Shown: piece by piece, positions 8,531 through 17,006 of the stretch
Layout: the number at the start of each line of letters is the position of its first letter
Position numbering within the stretch: position 1 is the first letter of the stretch
NCBI GenBank assembly: GCA_964537285.1
Contig: CAZHZT010000019.1
Coordinates: 1-62,628, forward strand
DNA from: CAZHZT01 sp964537285
GTDB lineage: Bacteria; Bacteroidota; Bacteroidia; Chitinophagales; Saprospiraceae
Reading direction: 5' to 3'
DNA: 62,628 bases
The notes under the pieces: generated by a model
The model's input: only the letters and a program-made list of their open reading frames with translations
Told to the model about the DNA's origin: nothing
Database searches by the model: none
Translations under genes and position numbers: made by a program

Positions 8531-8696
8531 TAGTGCTTCAGGAACTAAATCCTTGACACTTTAGACGGCTTCTTTTGGCGGCCTACTTCGTTGCTCATCG
8601 GTCACGTAGCTTTGGGCTATGCTCCCTCTTCGCGCCTCGATTGCCACCAAAAAAATCGCCTCTAAAGCTATCAAGGATTTAGTTCCCGAAGCACTA
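8531..8696. repeat. 166-bp imperfect palindromic repeat
   Basis: The ends TAGTGCTTCAGGAACTAA and the inverse of TAGTGCTTCGGGAACTAA pair, and pairing continues with mismatches nearly to the centre. The same end sequence occurs alone between murE and mraY (20729-20746). The centre resembles the centre of the repeat at 30967-31150 (CGTAGC..TATG.CTCC). No target duplication is visible. Confidence 0.7.
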
Positions 8697-8705
8697 GCCG
8701 TAAAG

Positions 8706-8750
8706 GCAATAAAAAAAGCCGGAGGAATTTCCTCCGGCTTTTTTTATTGC
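8706..8750. terminator. Bidirectional terminator hairpin
   Basis: A perfect 22-bp stem (GCAATAAAAAAAGCCGGAGG arm) with a one-base loop. It lies 33 bp after the DUF1573 stop (read on the minus strand) and has T-runs in both directions. Confidence 0.8.
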
Positions 8751-8783
8751 TTAAATAGACTTTTTACACTGTACTTAGGCAGT

Positions 8784-9251
8784 TTAGTTATTTCCATTAA
8801 GGAAGTTCTGCTGGCCAGAAGGTACTGCTTCAGGTTCAGCAGGTTTTGGTTTAACTTCACCTTTAATCGTTAGAGTAGTGGTGCTGTTTGTTTCATTGGT
8901 TGTAAGTGTAACTCTTTTTGTGAATTTACCTATACGCTTAGTGTCATATCTTACCTCGATTTCATTGCTTTCGCCAGGAAGAATAGGTTTTTTTGGCCAC
9001 TTTGGTACGGTACAACCACAGCTTCCTTTAGCATTTTTAATGATTAGAGGCTCGGTACCTGTGTTGGTGAATTTGAATAGACGAAGTGGGTCAGAACCTT
9101 GTTCAATAGTTCCGTAATCAACCGTTTTGGTTTCAAATACCATCACCGGGCCATTTTCATTGGCTGCAGGAGTAGTTGTAGTTTCTTGGTCTTGAGCATT
9201 GAGCACTACAGCTGAAAAAGCCAAGGCAATTACTAAGAATAAGTTTTTCAT
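8784..9251 (-). CDS. DUF1573 domain exported protein
   Basis: A 155-residue protein with a signal peptide (MKNLFLVIALAFSAVVLNAQ) and a DUF1573 domain at about 35-140: VDYGTIEQGSDPLRLFKFTN, then GSCGCTVPKWPKKPILPGE and IGKFTKRVTLTTNE. The CGC-containing motif is the family hallmark, an immunoglobulin-like fold related to ASPM-SPD-2-Hydin domains. The C-terminus is Pro/Gln/Asn rich. Function is unknown; periplasmic or surface location is likely. It is a single gene with its own terminator. Confidence 0.85.
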   Translation of the reverse strand: MKNLFLVIALAFSAVVLNAQDQETTTTPAANENGPVMVFETKTVDYGTIEQGSDPLRLFKFTNTGTEPLIIKNAKGSCGCTVPKWPKKPILPGESNEIEVRYDTKRIGKFTKRVTLTTNETNSTTTLTIKGEVKPKPAEPEAVPSGQQNFLNGNN

Positions 9252-9736
9252 ATTGCGTTCTTTTTAGTTAGTATATAAATTAATTGAACATTACAAAATT
9301 ACTTTAATAACGTAAAAATGTGTGCCATGTCCTTGATTATTGGAGTTAATAAGTTGTTAACGGATTTTAAAGGGATAGAGTTTTAAAATGGCTGATAAAT
9401 CGAATGTGGCTCCAGATGATTTATCACTGCCTTTTCTGAGGAGGGTAGAAATAAAAAAAACAGAGGATAAACAGTAGGGGCAATTATTAGGTTTTATTTT
9501 TGACAAGCCTGTAATCGCGGAAAAAAAATTGGAGACAAGGCAATTTAGGCCAAATAAGCATCTGAATAGAATCGACAGGTGATTAAAAACATTATTCCAA
9601 AATAAAGTTGGCGAAAACAAGTTTTTTAAATTTTTGTTCTGAAAATTAGTCATATTCTTCTGAAAGTTTTATCTTATATTGCTCTTGACTCTCATTTGTT
9701 AAGGGTGTATTCCATTTTGTCAAAGAACGAAGATTA
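9252..9736. other. Non-coding spacer, 485 bp
   Basis: This AT-rich spacer separates the divergent DUF1573 and E1 genes. A 98-codon minus-strand frame (9357-9653) has no recognisable motif and is not called. The only repeat I see is TGTCAAAGAAC at 9718-9728, near the right end. Confidence 0.5.
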
Positions 9737-9778
9737 TTTTTGGAGGGAGGCACGCGGCCGCGTGCCTCCCTCCAAAAA
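9737..9778. repeat. 42-bp perfect palindrome in the E1 leader
   Basis: A zero-loop perfect palindrome centred on GCGGCCGC (centre between 9757 and 9758), GC-rich in an AT-rich spacer. It is flanked by imperfect inverted arms (GGGTGTATTCCATTTTGTC at left, GACAAAATGTAATACCCCC at right), so the whole unit spans roughly 9700-9830. Confidence 0.85.
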
Positions 9779-9848
9779 AAACACCTTCTCAAGAACAGCG
9801 ACAAAATGTAATACCCCCCATTTATTAACCATAGCTAAAAAATATATT

Positions 9849-12269
9849 TTGGAAAAATCAATAATTAACGACAACCAATCTCAAACTACTACTACTCAGG
9901 AGCCTGATTTTGTGCAGGAAGTACTGAAAGATTATCGAACCTGTTGTGTAAGCCGGGAAGCAAGCATACTTGCGCGCAGGGAAGTCCTGACAGGCAAAGC
10001 TAAATTTGGTATCATCGGAGACGGTAAAGAAGTGGCTCAGGTAGCTATGGCCAGAGCCTTCAAAAAAGGAGATTTTCGCTCGGGCTACTACCGGGACCAA
10101 ACCCTGATGTTTGCCCTTGACCTTTCAACTGTAGAGGAGTTCTTCGCTCAACTTTATGCCGATTCCGATAATGATCCGTTTTCCGGTGGACGCCAGATGA
10201 ATAGCCATTACGCTACCCCTTTTATTGATGAAAGTGGAGAGTGGACCAAGCACACAGAACTTTACAATATTTCTGCTGATATTTCTTCTACGGGGGGACA
10301 GATGGCGCGTTCTCTCGGGCTGGCCCTGGCTTCCAAAAAATATCGCGAAAGTGATGAACTGAATTCTACTACCCATTTTTCAAATAACGGAAACGAAGTC
10401 TGTTTCTGTACCATTGGTGATGCCAGTACCTCTGAAGGTGCTTTCTGGGAAACGGTAAATGCTGCTGCCGTGCAAAAAGTACCCTTAGCCATCTCCGTTT
10501 GGGATGATGGTTATGGTATCTCTGTGCCTATAGATTATCAAACGGTAAAGAAAAGTATTTCTAAAGCGCTGGCTGGTTTCGAATTAGATGAAAATGGCGA
10601 TGGTATTGAAATCTATACCGTTAAAGGTTGGGATTACCCGGCATTATGCGAAGTGTATGAAAAGGGAATTGAAAAAGTCAGGGCAAATCATATCCCTGCT
10701 CTCTTTCACGTTCAAGAGGTAACTCAACCACAGGGGCACTCAACTTCTGGTTCTCATGAACGGTACAAAAGCAAGGAACGTCTTCAATGGGAAAAAGACT
10801 ATGATTGTATAGCTATTATGCGTCAATGGATCATCGATTCCGGGATCGCTGATGCTGAGACGGTAGATAAGATCGCTGAAGAAGCTAAGGATTATGTGAA
10901 AAAATGCAAGCAAAGTGCCTGGAAGGCTTACTATGATCCGGTTAAGAAAAAATTGGCTGCCTTAAATGAAATTTACGATTCCTTAATTGCTGCTAATCCA
11001 CAAAATAGTGAACTCTTAAATGTAAAAAAAGAACTTAATAGCCTTATCAGCCCACTTTTTAATGAATTGGTGAAAAATGCCCGCCAGGCGCGCTTTGCTC
11101 TTGCAGGGGAGGCTAATTCAGGCAAAAAACAATTAATTGACTGGATTAATGAGCAGGAAAAAATCGCTTATAGTCGCTATCATACTCACCTACACAGCCA
11201 AACCAAGTATTCTGCACTTAAGGTTCCTGTCGTACCGGCTAAATTTTCAGAAAATTCTCCGGTATTAAACGGATACCAAATCCTAAATGCTTGTTTTGAT
11301 AAGTTACTAAACAAGCACCCTAATTTCTTTGCTTTTGGAGAGGATGTAGGGAAAATCGGAGATGTGAATCAAGGCTTTGCAGGGATGCAAGAAAAACATG
11401 GTGAGAAAAGGGTTTTTGATACAGGAATCAGAGAATGGACTATTGTCGGTCAGGCCATTGGAATGTCGATGAGGGGCTTACGTCCATTAGCTGAAATTCA
11501 ATATCTGGACTATCTGATCTATGGCCTGGAGCCCCTTACGGATGACCTGGCTACATTGCTTTACCGTAGCAATGGGATTCAGCGGGCACCGGCTATTATC
11601 CGGACGAGAGGGCACCGCCTGGAAGGCATTTGGCACGCTGGTTCTCCGATGGGGATGATATTGAACTCCTTGCGTGGGGTGTATGTACTAGTGCCTCGCA
11701 ATATGACACAAGCAGCAGGCTTTTACAATACAATGATGCAAAGTGATGATCCTGCTCTTGTAATTGAGTGTCTAAACGGGTACCGTTTAAAAGAAAAACT
11801 TCCTGATAATTTAGATTCTTTTACCGTTCCTTTGGGAGTGCCTGAGGTGCTTCAGGAAGGAGATGATGTTACCTTAGTAACTTATGGTTCTTGTGTACGG
11901 GTGGCAGAACAGGGCATTGAGCTACTGAAAAAGCATGGAATATCTGTTGAATTAATCGATGTACAAACGCTTTTGCCATTTGATCTCGAGGGAGTCATTT
12001 TATCTTCTTTGAAAAAAACGAATCGCATTGTTTTCCTGGATGAGGATGTTCCGGGAGGGGCAACTGCTTTCATGATGCGGGAGGTTTTAGAGGTTCAGGG
12101 GGGGTATCGTTATCTTGATTCGCCTCCAACGACCATTACCGCTCATGGACATCGGCCTCCTTATGGCTCCGATGGAGACTATTTTACGAAACCGCATCCG
12201 GAAGATGTATTTGAGGCGGTATACAATATTATGAGAGAGGTCGACCCTGCGGGTTTCCCGGAATATTAA
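9849..12269 (+). CDS. Fused 2-oxoacid dehydrogenase E1 (alpha-beta), thiamine diphosphate dependent
   Basis: About 806 residues combining E1-alpha (first ~420) and E1-beta (from ~465, GYQILNACFDKLLNKHPNFF, FGEDVGKIGDVNQGFAG). It decarboxylates a 2-oxoacid and passes the acyl group to an E2 lipoyl domain; branched-chain or pyruvate-type substrates are both possible. The ThDP motif reads GDASTSEG ... VWDDGYGIS, so GDG is GDA and the usual Asn pair is Asp-Asp. There is no ATG near the N-terminus; TTG 9849 (LEKSIINDN) is the likely start, since the frame farther upstream runs through a palindrome. No E2 or E3 gene is adjacent. Confidence 0.88.
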   Translation: MEKSIINDNQSQTTTTQEPDFVQEVLKDYRTCCVSREASILARREVLTGKAKFGIIGDGKEVAQVAMARAFKKGDFRSGYYRDQTLMFALDLSTVEEFFAQLYADSDNDPFSGGRQMNSHYATPFIDESGEWTKHTELYNISADISSTGGQMARSLGLALASKKYRESDELNSTTHFSNNGNEVCFCTIGDASTSEGAFWETVNAAAVQKVPLAISVWDDGYGISVPIDYQTVKKSISKALAGFELDENGDGIEIYTVKGWDYPALCEVYEKGIEKVRANHIPALFHVQEVTQPQGHSTSGSHERYKSKERLQWEKDYDCIAIMRQWIIDSGIADAETVDKIAEEAKDYVKKCKQSAWKAYYDPVKKKLAALNEIYDSLIAANPQNSELLNVKKELNSLISPLFNELVKNARQARFALAGEANSGKKQLIDWINEQEKIAYSRYHTHLHSQTKYSALKVPVVPAKFSENSPVLNGYQILNACFDKLLNKHPNFFAFGEDVGKIGDVNQGFAGMQEKHGEKRVFDTGIREWTIVGQAIGMSMRGLRPLAEIQYLDYLIYGLEPLTDDLATLLYRSNGIQRAPAIIRTRGHRLEGIWHAGSPMGMILNSLRGVYVLVPRNMTQAAGFYNTMMQSDDPALVIECLNGYRLKEKLPDNLDSFTVPLGVPEVLQEGDDVTLVTYGSCVRVAEQGIELLKKHGISVELIDVQTLLPFDLEGVILSSLKKTNRIVFLDEDVPGGATAFMMREVLEVQGGYRYLDSPPTTITAHGHRPPYGSDGDYFTKPHPEDVFEAVYNIMREVDPAGFPEY

Positions 12270-12280
12270 AATGGGCTGTG

Positions 12281-12480
12281 TTTTGCAGGAAACGGCAACA
12301 AATTTCGCTTTGGAAATCCAATGCCAAATTTACACCGCTTCGCTGCGATATTTTCTTTTTAGGGGGCGAAAGGGCCATTTTGCGAAGCAAAATGGCCCTT
12401 TCGCCCCCTAAAAAAAGGAATTTCGCGCCGTAGGCGCGTTTATTTTCCCAAGCGAGAATTGCTGCCCTTTTGCACAATAT
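12281..12480. repeat. Hairpin-centred intergenic repeat (GCGAAGC family)
   Basis: The core stem is 12356-12383 with 12387-12414 (28 bp, loop GAA), tip GCGAAGC, nearly identical in its core to 1-47. The two outer arms pair imperfectly (ATCGCAGCGAAGCGG versus TTCGCGCCGTAGGCG; CCAAGCGAGAATTGCTGCC versus CCAAAGCGAAATTTGTTGCC). It fills most of the gap between E1 and the GT2 gene and probably also terminates the E1 transcript. Confidence 0.8.
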
Positions 12481-12617
12481 GCAATTTATTCCAAGGATTT
12501 TGGGTATGAAGTAAAATGTAAAAAGACTTTTTAGCTATATTTGCCCGCATTATCATTGTGTGAGGGATTTTGCTGAATGGCGCTCCCTTTTTTTGAGATC
12601 ATAAAAAATATCCGTCC

Positions 12618-13352
12618 TTGTCTGATTGTCTTGTTCTTATACCAACCTACAATGAGTTGGAAAATATTTCCAAAATAATTGCTGCGGTGATGTCGCTGGA
12701 TCACCCGTTTCATGTATTAGTCATTGATGACGGTTCTCCAGATGGAACAGCTGATGAAGTGAAGCGTTTGCAGGAGGTATACGATGGGAAGTTATTTTTA
12801 ATCCAACGGTCTGGGAAGCTGGGCTTAGGGACAGCATATATCCGTGGGTTTCGATGGGGGCTTGAGCACCACTACCAGTATATTTTCGAGATGGATGCTG
12901 ATTTTTCTCACAATCCCAAAGATCTGGTTCGATTGTATAAAGCCTGTAGCAAAGGTGGAGCTGATGTTGCGGTTGGATCCCGTTATGTGCCAGGAGGTAA
13001 ATGTGTGAACTGGCCGATGGATCGTCTGGTCTTATCGAGAGGAGCTTCCGTTTATGTTCGAATGGTTACCTGGATGCCGGTAATGGACCCTACTGCTGGT
13101 TTTGTTTGTTACAAAAGGGAGGTGCTTGAAGCAATTGATTTAAATAAAATTAAGTTCATCGGTTACGCCTTCCAGATTGAAATGAAATTTGCAGCTCGTT
13201 CGCTTGGGTTTAAAATTGTTGAAATCCCGATTACTTTTACTGATCGAATCGAAGGTGTATCAAAAATGACCAAGGGCATCGTTCGGGAGGCTATATTCGG
13301 AGTACTGGGGATGCGCTGGCAAAGTTTTTTTAATACCTACCGGCACGAATGA
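12618..13352 (+). CDS. Polyprenol (dolichol-phosphate) mannosyltransferase-like GT2
   Basis: A 244-residue GT-A glycosyltransferase of the DPM1 type: LIPTYNELENISKII, LVIDDGSPDGTADEV, the metal-binding EMDADFSHNP (DAD as DxD), and GSRYVPGG. The length is that of the soluble catalytic domain without the C-terminal membrane helices found in some homologues. It probably loads mannose or a related sugar on a polyprenyl phosphate for glycan or lipoprotein modification. The start is a TTG at 12618 (MSDCLVLIPTYNE), typical for the family N-terminus. Confidence 0.88.
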   Translation: MSDCLVLIPTYNELENISKIIAAVMSLDHPFHVLVIDDGSPDGTADEVKRLQEVYDGKLFLIQRSGKLGLGTAYIRGFRWGLEHHYQYIFEMDADFSHNPKDLVRLYKACSKGGADVAVGSRYVPGGKCVNWPMDRLVLSRGASVYVRMVTWMPVMDPTAGFVCYKREVLEAIDLNKIKFIGYAFQIEMKFAARSLGFKIVEIPITFTDRIEGVSKMTKGIVREAIFGVLGMRWQSFFNTYRHE

Positions 13353-13361
13353 TCGTGCTAA

Positions 13362-13454
13362 AGAGTGCATAAAAAAGCAAATGCTTGCTCTTGCAAGGGC
13401 AAGCATTTGCTTTTTTCCACAATTATGTTAAAGAACTATTTTTTTATGCACTCT
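13362..13454. terminator. Nested terminator hairpins between convergent genes
   Basis: The outer arms AGAGTGCATAAAAAA and its inverse enclose an 18-bp inner stem (AAAAAAGCAAATGCTTGC arm). A copy of the CACAAT(T)ATGTTAAAGAAC motif sits between the inner stem and the right outer arm. It separates the stops of the GT2 and SQR-like genes. Confidence 0.75.
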
Positions 13455-13476
13455 ACAAGCTGGGAGCTACCGTCCA

Positions 13477-14688
13477 TTATGGAAGGTAGGATAAGCCTCT
13501 CTTATTTTTCCATATCATATACTTTTCAACTAAGACTTTACCGAAATCACTAAGGATATTTGGCAGCATCAATTGGAATTGACGAGGTTTAAATAAGTGA
13601 TTGGTAAAAATGTATACTTCCTTGTGGCCTGCGTCCATAACACAAATTCCAGGTATTTTTCCAAATGGTTTTGAACGGAACTTTCCGGTTCCTTTGATAT
13701 CCTGAAGGATGTTATAGGCAGCGATTTTGCCCATTACATCACTTGGGTAGCCCGTTTTAGGAACTCCGAAAGGCGTTTCGCATTGGCCGAAAGGCGCTTT
13801 TACCTGTACGGCTAAGCCTGCGGCATATACGTTTTTGTATTTTATATGCTGATAACCATCATTTGTTTCAACAAACCCTTTAGCATCGGTGATCTCCGGG
13901 GAGTTTTGCATAACGTCCGCACCTACGAATGGAGGAATCAGCATGGACATTCTGTACGGCAGCTCCTTACCATCCTTGAGTACGATCCGGTCTTTTTCAA
14001 TTCGTTCTATAGCAGCATTTGTGATGTAGTTGATGTTGTACATTTTCATGAAGGTTTCCACCATCAACTTACCACCAGTAACTCCGCCGATTCCGAAGTG
14101 CCCAAGGAATGGTTCTGGAGTGATCCAGGTAAGTTCTACTTTATCTCTCACTTTTCTTCGACGCAACTCTTTGTCCAGGTTGAATAAGTATTCATAACCG
14201 GCTCCCATACAACTGGCGTATTGAGTGGCGCCTACTATAACCGGGCCAGGGTTAGCGACGAGATCTTCAAAAGCTTCGGCAGCTTTTTGCGCATGATGGG
14301 GAGTCACTATAGTTTGGATGTATCCATCATCGGGGTGTAAGTTTGGTAAGATGCTGAAATCTAACCCTGTACCGGTAGCAACGATCAGGTAATCGTAGCT
14401 TAAGTCACCATTTTTAGCTGTCTGAATAATGTTTTGATCAGGGAGTACTTTCGTTGCTTTATCTTTTAAAAACTGAACATTTTTTCTTTGTAAGACTGGA
14501 GGGATGGGGAAAGTAATGTCTTCTACTTTCCTTCTACCGAAGGGGACCCAAATTAGAGAAGGTACGTAGAGAAACTTCTCAGTGGGAGAAATGACCATTA
14601 CTTCATGTTCTTTTCCTAGTTTGCGTTTTACCTCTAGTGCTGCAGAAACGCCCGCAAAGTTGCTACCTAATACAATAATCCGTGCCAT
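13477..14688 (-). CDS. Sulfide:quinone oxidoreductase-like flavoprotein
   Basis: A 403-residue FAD protein of the SQR/FCSD group. The N-terminus has the dinucleotide motif VLGSNFAGVSAALEV, then YDYLIVATGTGLDF, and VYAAGLAVQV near the second FAD contact. Cys160 in YASCMGAGYEY and Cys349 in PGICVMDAGHKEV match the conserved catalytic cysteine pair of SQRs; a third cysteine is Cys303 (GQCETPFG). The C-terminal region is amphipathic, fitting membrane association. It would oxidise sulfide and pass electrons to the quinone pool. A related NADH dehydrogenase-like role cannot be excluded. Confidence 0.82.
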   Translation of the reverse strand: MARIIVLGSNFAGVSAALEVKRKLGKEHEVMVISPTEKFLYVPSLIWVPFGRRKVEDITFPIPPVLQRKNVQFLKDKATKVLPDQNIIQTAKNGDLSYDYLIVATGTGLDFSILPNLHPDDGYIQTIVTPHHAQKAAEAFEDLVANPGPVIVGATQYASCMGAGYEYLFNLDKELRRRKVRDKVELTWITPEPFLGHFGIGGVTGGKLMVETFMKMYNINYITNAAIERIEKDRIVLKDGKELPYRMSMLIPPFVGADVMQNSPEITDAKGFVETNDGYQHIKYKNVYAAGLAVQVKAPFGQCETPFGVPKTGYPSDVMGKIAAYNILQDIKGTGKFRSKPFGKIPGICVMDAGHKEVYIFTNHLFKPRQFQLMLPNILSDFGKVLVEKYMIWKNKRGLSYLP

Positions 14689-14922
14689 GATCTATAGTTT
14701 AAAGGTTTTTTTAATTGATAGGTGAAGTACTTGATACTGTCTTTCTTACCTAAGTCACCCAAGTAGTGATGAATGAGGAGGAATTTGTGAGAAACGGAGC
14801 CTGCAGGTGAAGTTTTGAAACAAATTACCGACGATTTAGCCTCATTTTAATGAATCGCAACTTGATTAATTCATTGCTTTTCTTTTCGTTAGCAAGGTCT
14901 GGAAAAAGTTCAATGATTTCTG

Positions 14923-14960
14923 TGATATATATCAGGCGTATAGGTGACTTTAGTCACCTA
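14923..14960. promoter_or_regulatory. Two adjacent palindromes, candidate operators
   Basis: TGATATATATCA (14923-14934) has the TGAT-N4-ATCA layout of FNR/CRP-type sites. TAGGTGACT-TT-AGTCACCTA (14941-14960) is a perfect 9-bp inverted repeat. A third half-site, GGTGACTT on the minus strand, is at 14752-14759. They lie between the divergent SQR-like gene and mraZ; which gene they control, if any, is unknown. Confidence 0.4.
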
Positions 14961-15188
14961 AGTAGCCCCCGTTGCGATGCTTGAGGATGGATGAGTCTGT
15001 TGTTTTGAGGAGGAGGCTTTTATTTCGGGAGCTATTCAAAAGGGAGTCGTATTCCCGTCGGGTAAAATTCCTCATTGGAGATGGAGTAAATAACTCATAT
15101 TTTTAAAAACAAAAAATATTAATTTTAATTAATTTAAAATAAAATGTTAATTTTGTACTGTTTTAAGTGTGTTTTTGGTACTAATATG

Positions 15189-15233
15189 TGGGAAATTGTA
15201 AAAAAAAGTGGTAGAAAGTGGTAATTTGTGGGA
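15189..15233 (+). promoter_or_regulatory. MraZ-box direct repeats
   Basis: TGGGA at 15189, TGGTA at 15209, TGGTA at 15219 and TGGGA at 15229 are spaced at exactly 20, 10 and 10 bp, one or two helical turns. Known MraZ proteins bind TGGGN repeats separated by 5 bp upstream of their own operon, so this is very likely the autoregulatory site of the dcw cluster. Confidence 0.85.
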
Positions 15234-15241
15234 AAAATGCT

Positions 15242-15249
15242 TACTTTTG
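15242..15249 (+). promoter_or_regulatory. -7 promoter box of mraZ (TACTTTTG)
   Basis: It matches TAnnTTTG exactly and lies 25 nt before the mraZ ATG, directly after the last MraZ box. MraZ bound at the boxes would cover the upstream promoter region. A clear -33 TTTG at the usual spacing is not seen. Confidence 0.55.
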
Positions 15250-15273
15250 AAAAAATAAAATGGGGAATAACAT

Positions 15274-15750
15274 ATGCCTCAACTGCTGGGAGAATACGAA
15301 TGTAAGTTGGACGCCAAAGGGCGCATGAGGATGCCTGCTCAGCTGATCAAGCAATTGGGAGAGGGGGGAGAGTTACATTTTGTATTGAACAGAGGCTTTG
15401 AAAAGCATTTGATGCTCTATCCTAAAAATGTTTGGGATCGAATCTCGGAAGAGATCAATAGCTTGAATACTTATAATCGAAAAAACCTGGCTTTTATACG
15501 GTACTTCTATCGCGGAGCGCAGGAAATAAGCCTCGATGGAGCTGATCGCCTGTTGATTTCTAAAAAACTATTGGATTACGCGGATATCGATAGAGATGTT
15601 GTGATTTTTGCTTATAACGATCGCATGGAATTGTGGAGCAAAGCCGAATATGAAAAATTACTGGATCAAGAGCCGGAAGATTTTCTGGATTTGGCGGAAG
15701 ATGTGATGGGTAAAGTTCGATCCGATTCAAAAGATACTGAAAGTGGATAA
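15274..15750 (+). CDS. mraZ: Transcriptional regulator MraZ
   Basis: A 158-residue AbrB-like double-domain protein, first gene of the dcw cluster. The N-terminal half begins LGEYECKLDAKGRMRMPAQL, and the second copy of the DxKGR-type motif is degenerate (SLDGADRLLISKKL). It forms ring-shaped oligomers that bind phased repeats before its own gene. The final 8 bp overlap rsmH. The short acidic C-terminal tail is beyond the core fold. Confidence 0.93.
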   Translation: MPQLLGEYECKLDAKGRMRMPAQLIKQLGEGGELHFVLNRGFEKHLMLYPKNVWDRISEEINSLNTYNRKNLAFIRYFYRGAQEISLDGADRLLISKKLLDYADIDRDVVIFAYNDRMELWSKAEYEKLLDQEPEDFLDLAEDVMGKVRSDSKDTESG

Positions 15751-16651
15751 TAAAGATTATCACATACCCGTACTGCTTGAAGAAAGTATCCGCCTGTTGG
15801 AAATAAAGCAGAGTGGTGTCTACGTGGATGCTACTTTCGGGGGCGGTGGCCACTCAGGTTTGATCCTGGATGAATTGGGAGCCGAAGGGCGCCTTTTTGG
15901 CTTTGACCAAGATGAGGATGCAGAATCTAATCAGGTTAGGGATGAGCGATTGACTTTTGTGAAAAGCAATTTCCGGTTTATTAAGCGGTTCTTGAAGTTA
16001 TATGGGGTGGAAAAGGTGGATGGAATTCTTGCGGACCTGGGCGTTTCTTCTCATCAATTTGATATTCCGGAAAGAGGTTTTTCCTATAGATTTGATGCTG
16101 CGCCCTTGGATATGCGGATGAACATTCATCAGGAAAAGACAGCCGCAGATATTCTAAACACTTATAAAGTAGAAGACCTGCAAAAGGTTTTTTCTGCTTA
16201 CGGAGAGGTGAGAAATGCCAGGACCCTCGCTTTGCGGATTGCTGAGGTCCGGGAGCTTGTTCCTTTTACTTCTGTAGCCTCCTTCCTTTCTGTTGTTGAA
16301 TCCATAAGCCGAGGCAGCCGCTTTAGGTATTTGTCTCAGGTTTTTCAAGCCCTGCGGATTGAAGTCAACGACGAAATGGGGGCGCTTAAAGAGCTCTTAA
16401 TGCAAGCGACTGATTTACTTTCTGTAGGTGGCCGTCTGGTTATTATCTCTTATCATTCGATAGAGGATCGACTGGTGAAAAATTATTTTAAATCAGGCAA
16501 TTTTGAAGGAGTTCATGAAAAAGATTACTACGGAAATATATTGAGACCTTTGGAGCCTGTAACTCGTAAAGCACTGCAGCCGGAAGAAAACGAAATTCAA
16601 GAGAACATAAGAGCTAGGAGTGCCAGGTTAAGAGCAGCAAAGAAACTTTAA
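15743..16651 (+). CDS. rsmH: 16S rRNA (cytosine-1402-N4)-methyltransferase
   Basis: A 302-residue SAM-dependent RsmH (MraW). Motifs are HIPVLLEESI at the N-terminus, YVDATFGGGGHSGLIL (SAM-binding), GILADLGVSSHQFD, RGFSYRFDAAPLDMRM and LVIISYHSIEDRLVKNYF. It methylates C1402 of 16S rRNA in the ribosomal P site. A GTG start at 15743 overlaps the mraZ stop, suggesting translational coupling. Confidence 0.96.
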   Translation: MDNKDYHIPVLLEESIRLLEIKQSGVYVDATFGGGGHSGLILDELGAEGRLFGFDQDEDAESNQVRDERLTFVKSNFRFIKRFLKLYGVEKVDGILADLGVSSHQFDIPERGFSYRFDAAPLDMRMNIHQEKTAADILNTYKVEDLQKVFSAYGEVRNARTLALRIAEVRELVPFTSVASFLSVVESISRGSRFRYLSQVFQALRIEVNDEMGALKELLMQATDLLSVGGRLVIISYHSIEDRLVKNYFKSGNFEGVHEKDYYGNILRPLEPVTRKALQPEENEIQENIRARSARLRAAKKL

Positions 16652-16667
16652 AACAATAATATCAATA

Positions 16668-16991
16668 ATGGCTAAGCGCAGTAAAAGCATAAAAGACTAT
16701 ACCGCGATAGGTACATTAAGTACGCAATTAGTGCTTAAGAATCTTCCTTTTGTATTTTTTATTGCCTTCCTGACAGTTATTTACATCGCGAATGCTCATT
16801 ATTCCGAAAAAACAGTGAGGGAAATACAAGTTTTACAAAGTGAGCTCAAGGAATTACGCTGGAAATACATGTCTTTGCGCTCAGAATTAATGTACAAGAA
16901 TATGTATTCAGAGGTAGAAGATCGGGTCGAAAAGGATGGCCTTAAGTTTCAGCCTCAATTACCCAAAAAAATTGTCGTCAAGGACGAGTAA
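16668..16991 (+). CDS. ftsL: FtsL-like cell division protein
   Basis: A 107-residue bitopic protein with one membrane segment (LPFVFFIAFLTVIYIANA at about 26-43) followed by a periplasmic coiled coil (EIQVLQSELKELRWKYMSLR). Position between rsmH and ftsI, size and topology match FtsL, which with FtsB and FtsQ activates the FtsW-FtsI synthase. Sequence conservation of FtsL is low, so the name rests mainly on context. Confidence 0.85.
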   Translation: MAKRSKSIKDYTAIGTLSTQLVLKNLPFVFFIAFLTVIYIANAHYSEKTVREIQVLQSELKELRWKYMSLRSELMYKNMYSEVEDRVEKDGLKFQPQLPKKIVVKDE

Positions 16992-17006
16992 ACATAGTGT
17001 TTAACA

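Noticed and set aside
8531..8696. Palindromic repeat considered as a transposed element
   Set aside because: I found no flanking target duplication (TTTTTACCC versus GCCGTAAAG), so mobility is not supported for this family, only repetition.
9357..9653. 98-codon minus-strand frame in the DUF1573-E1 spacer
   Set aside because: It has an ATG but no recognisable domain, signal peptide or conserved-looking motif, and the sequence looks like translated AT-rich spacer.
9696..9848. Extended N-terminus of the fused E1 from TTG 9696
   Set aside because: It would translate the 42-bp palindrome and its flanking repeat arms, which are shared with non-coding repeats elsewhere.
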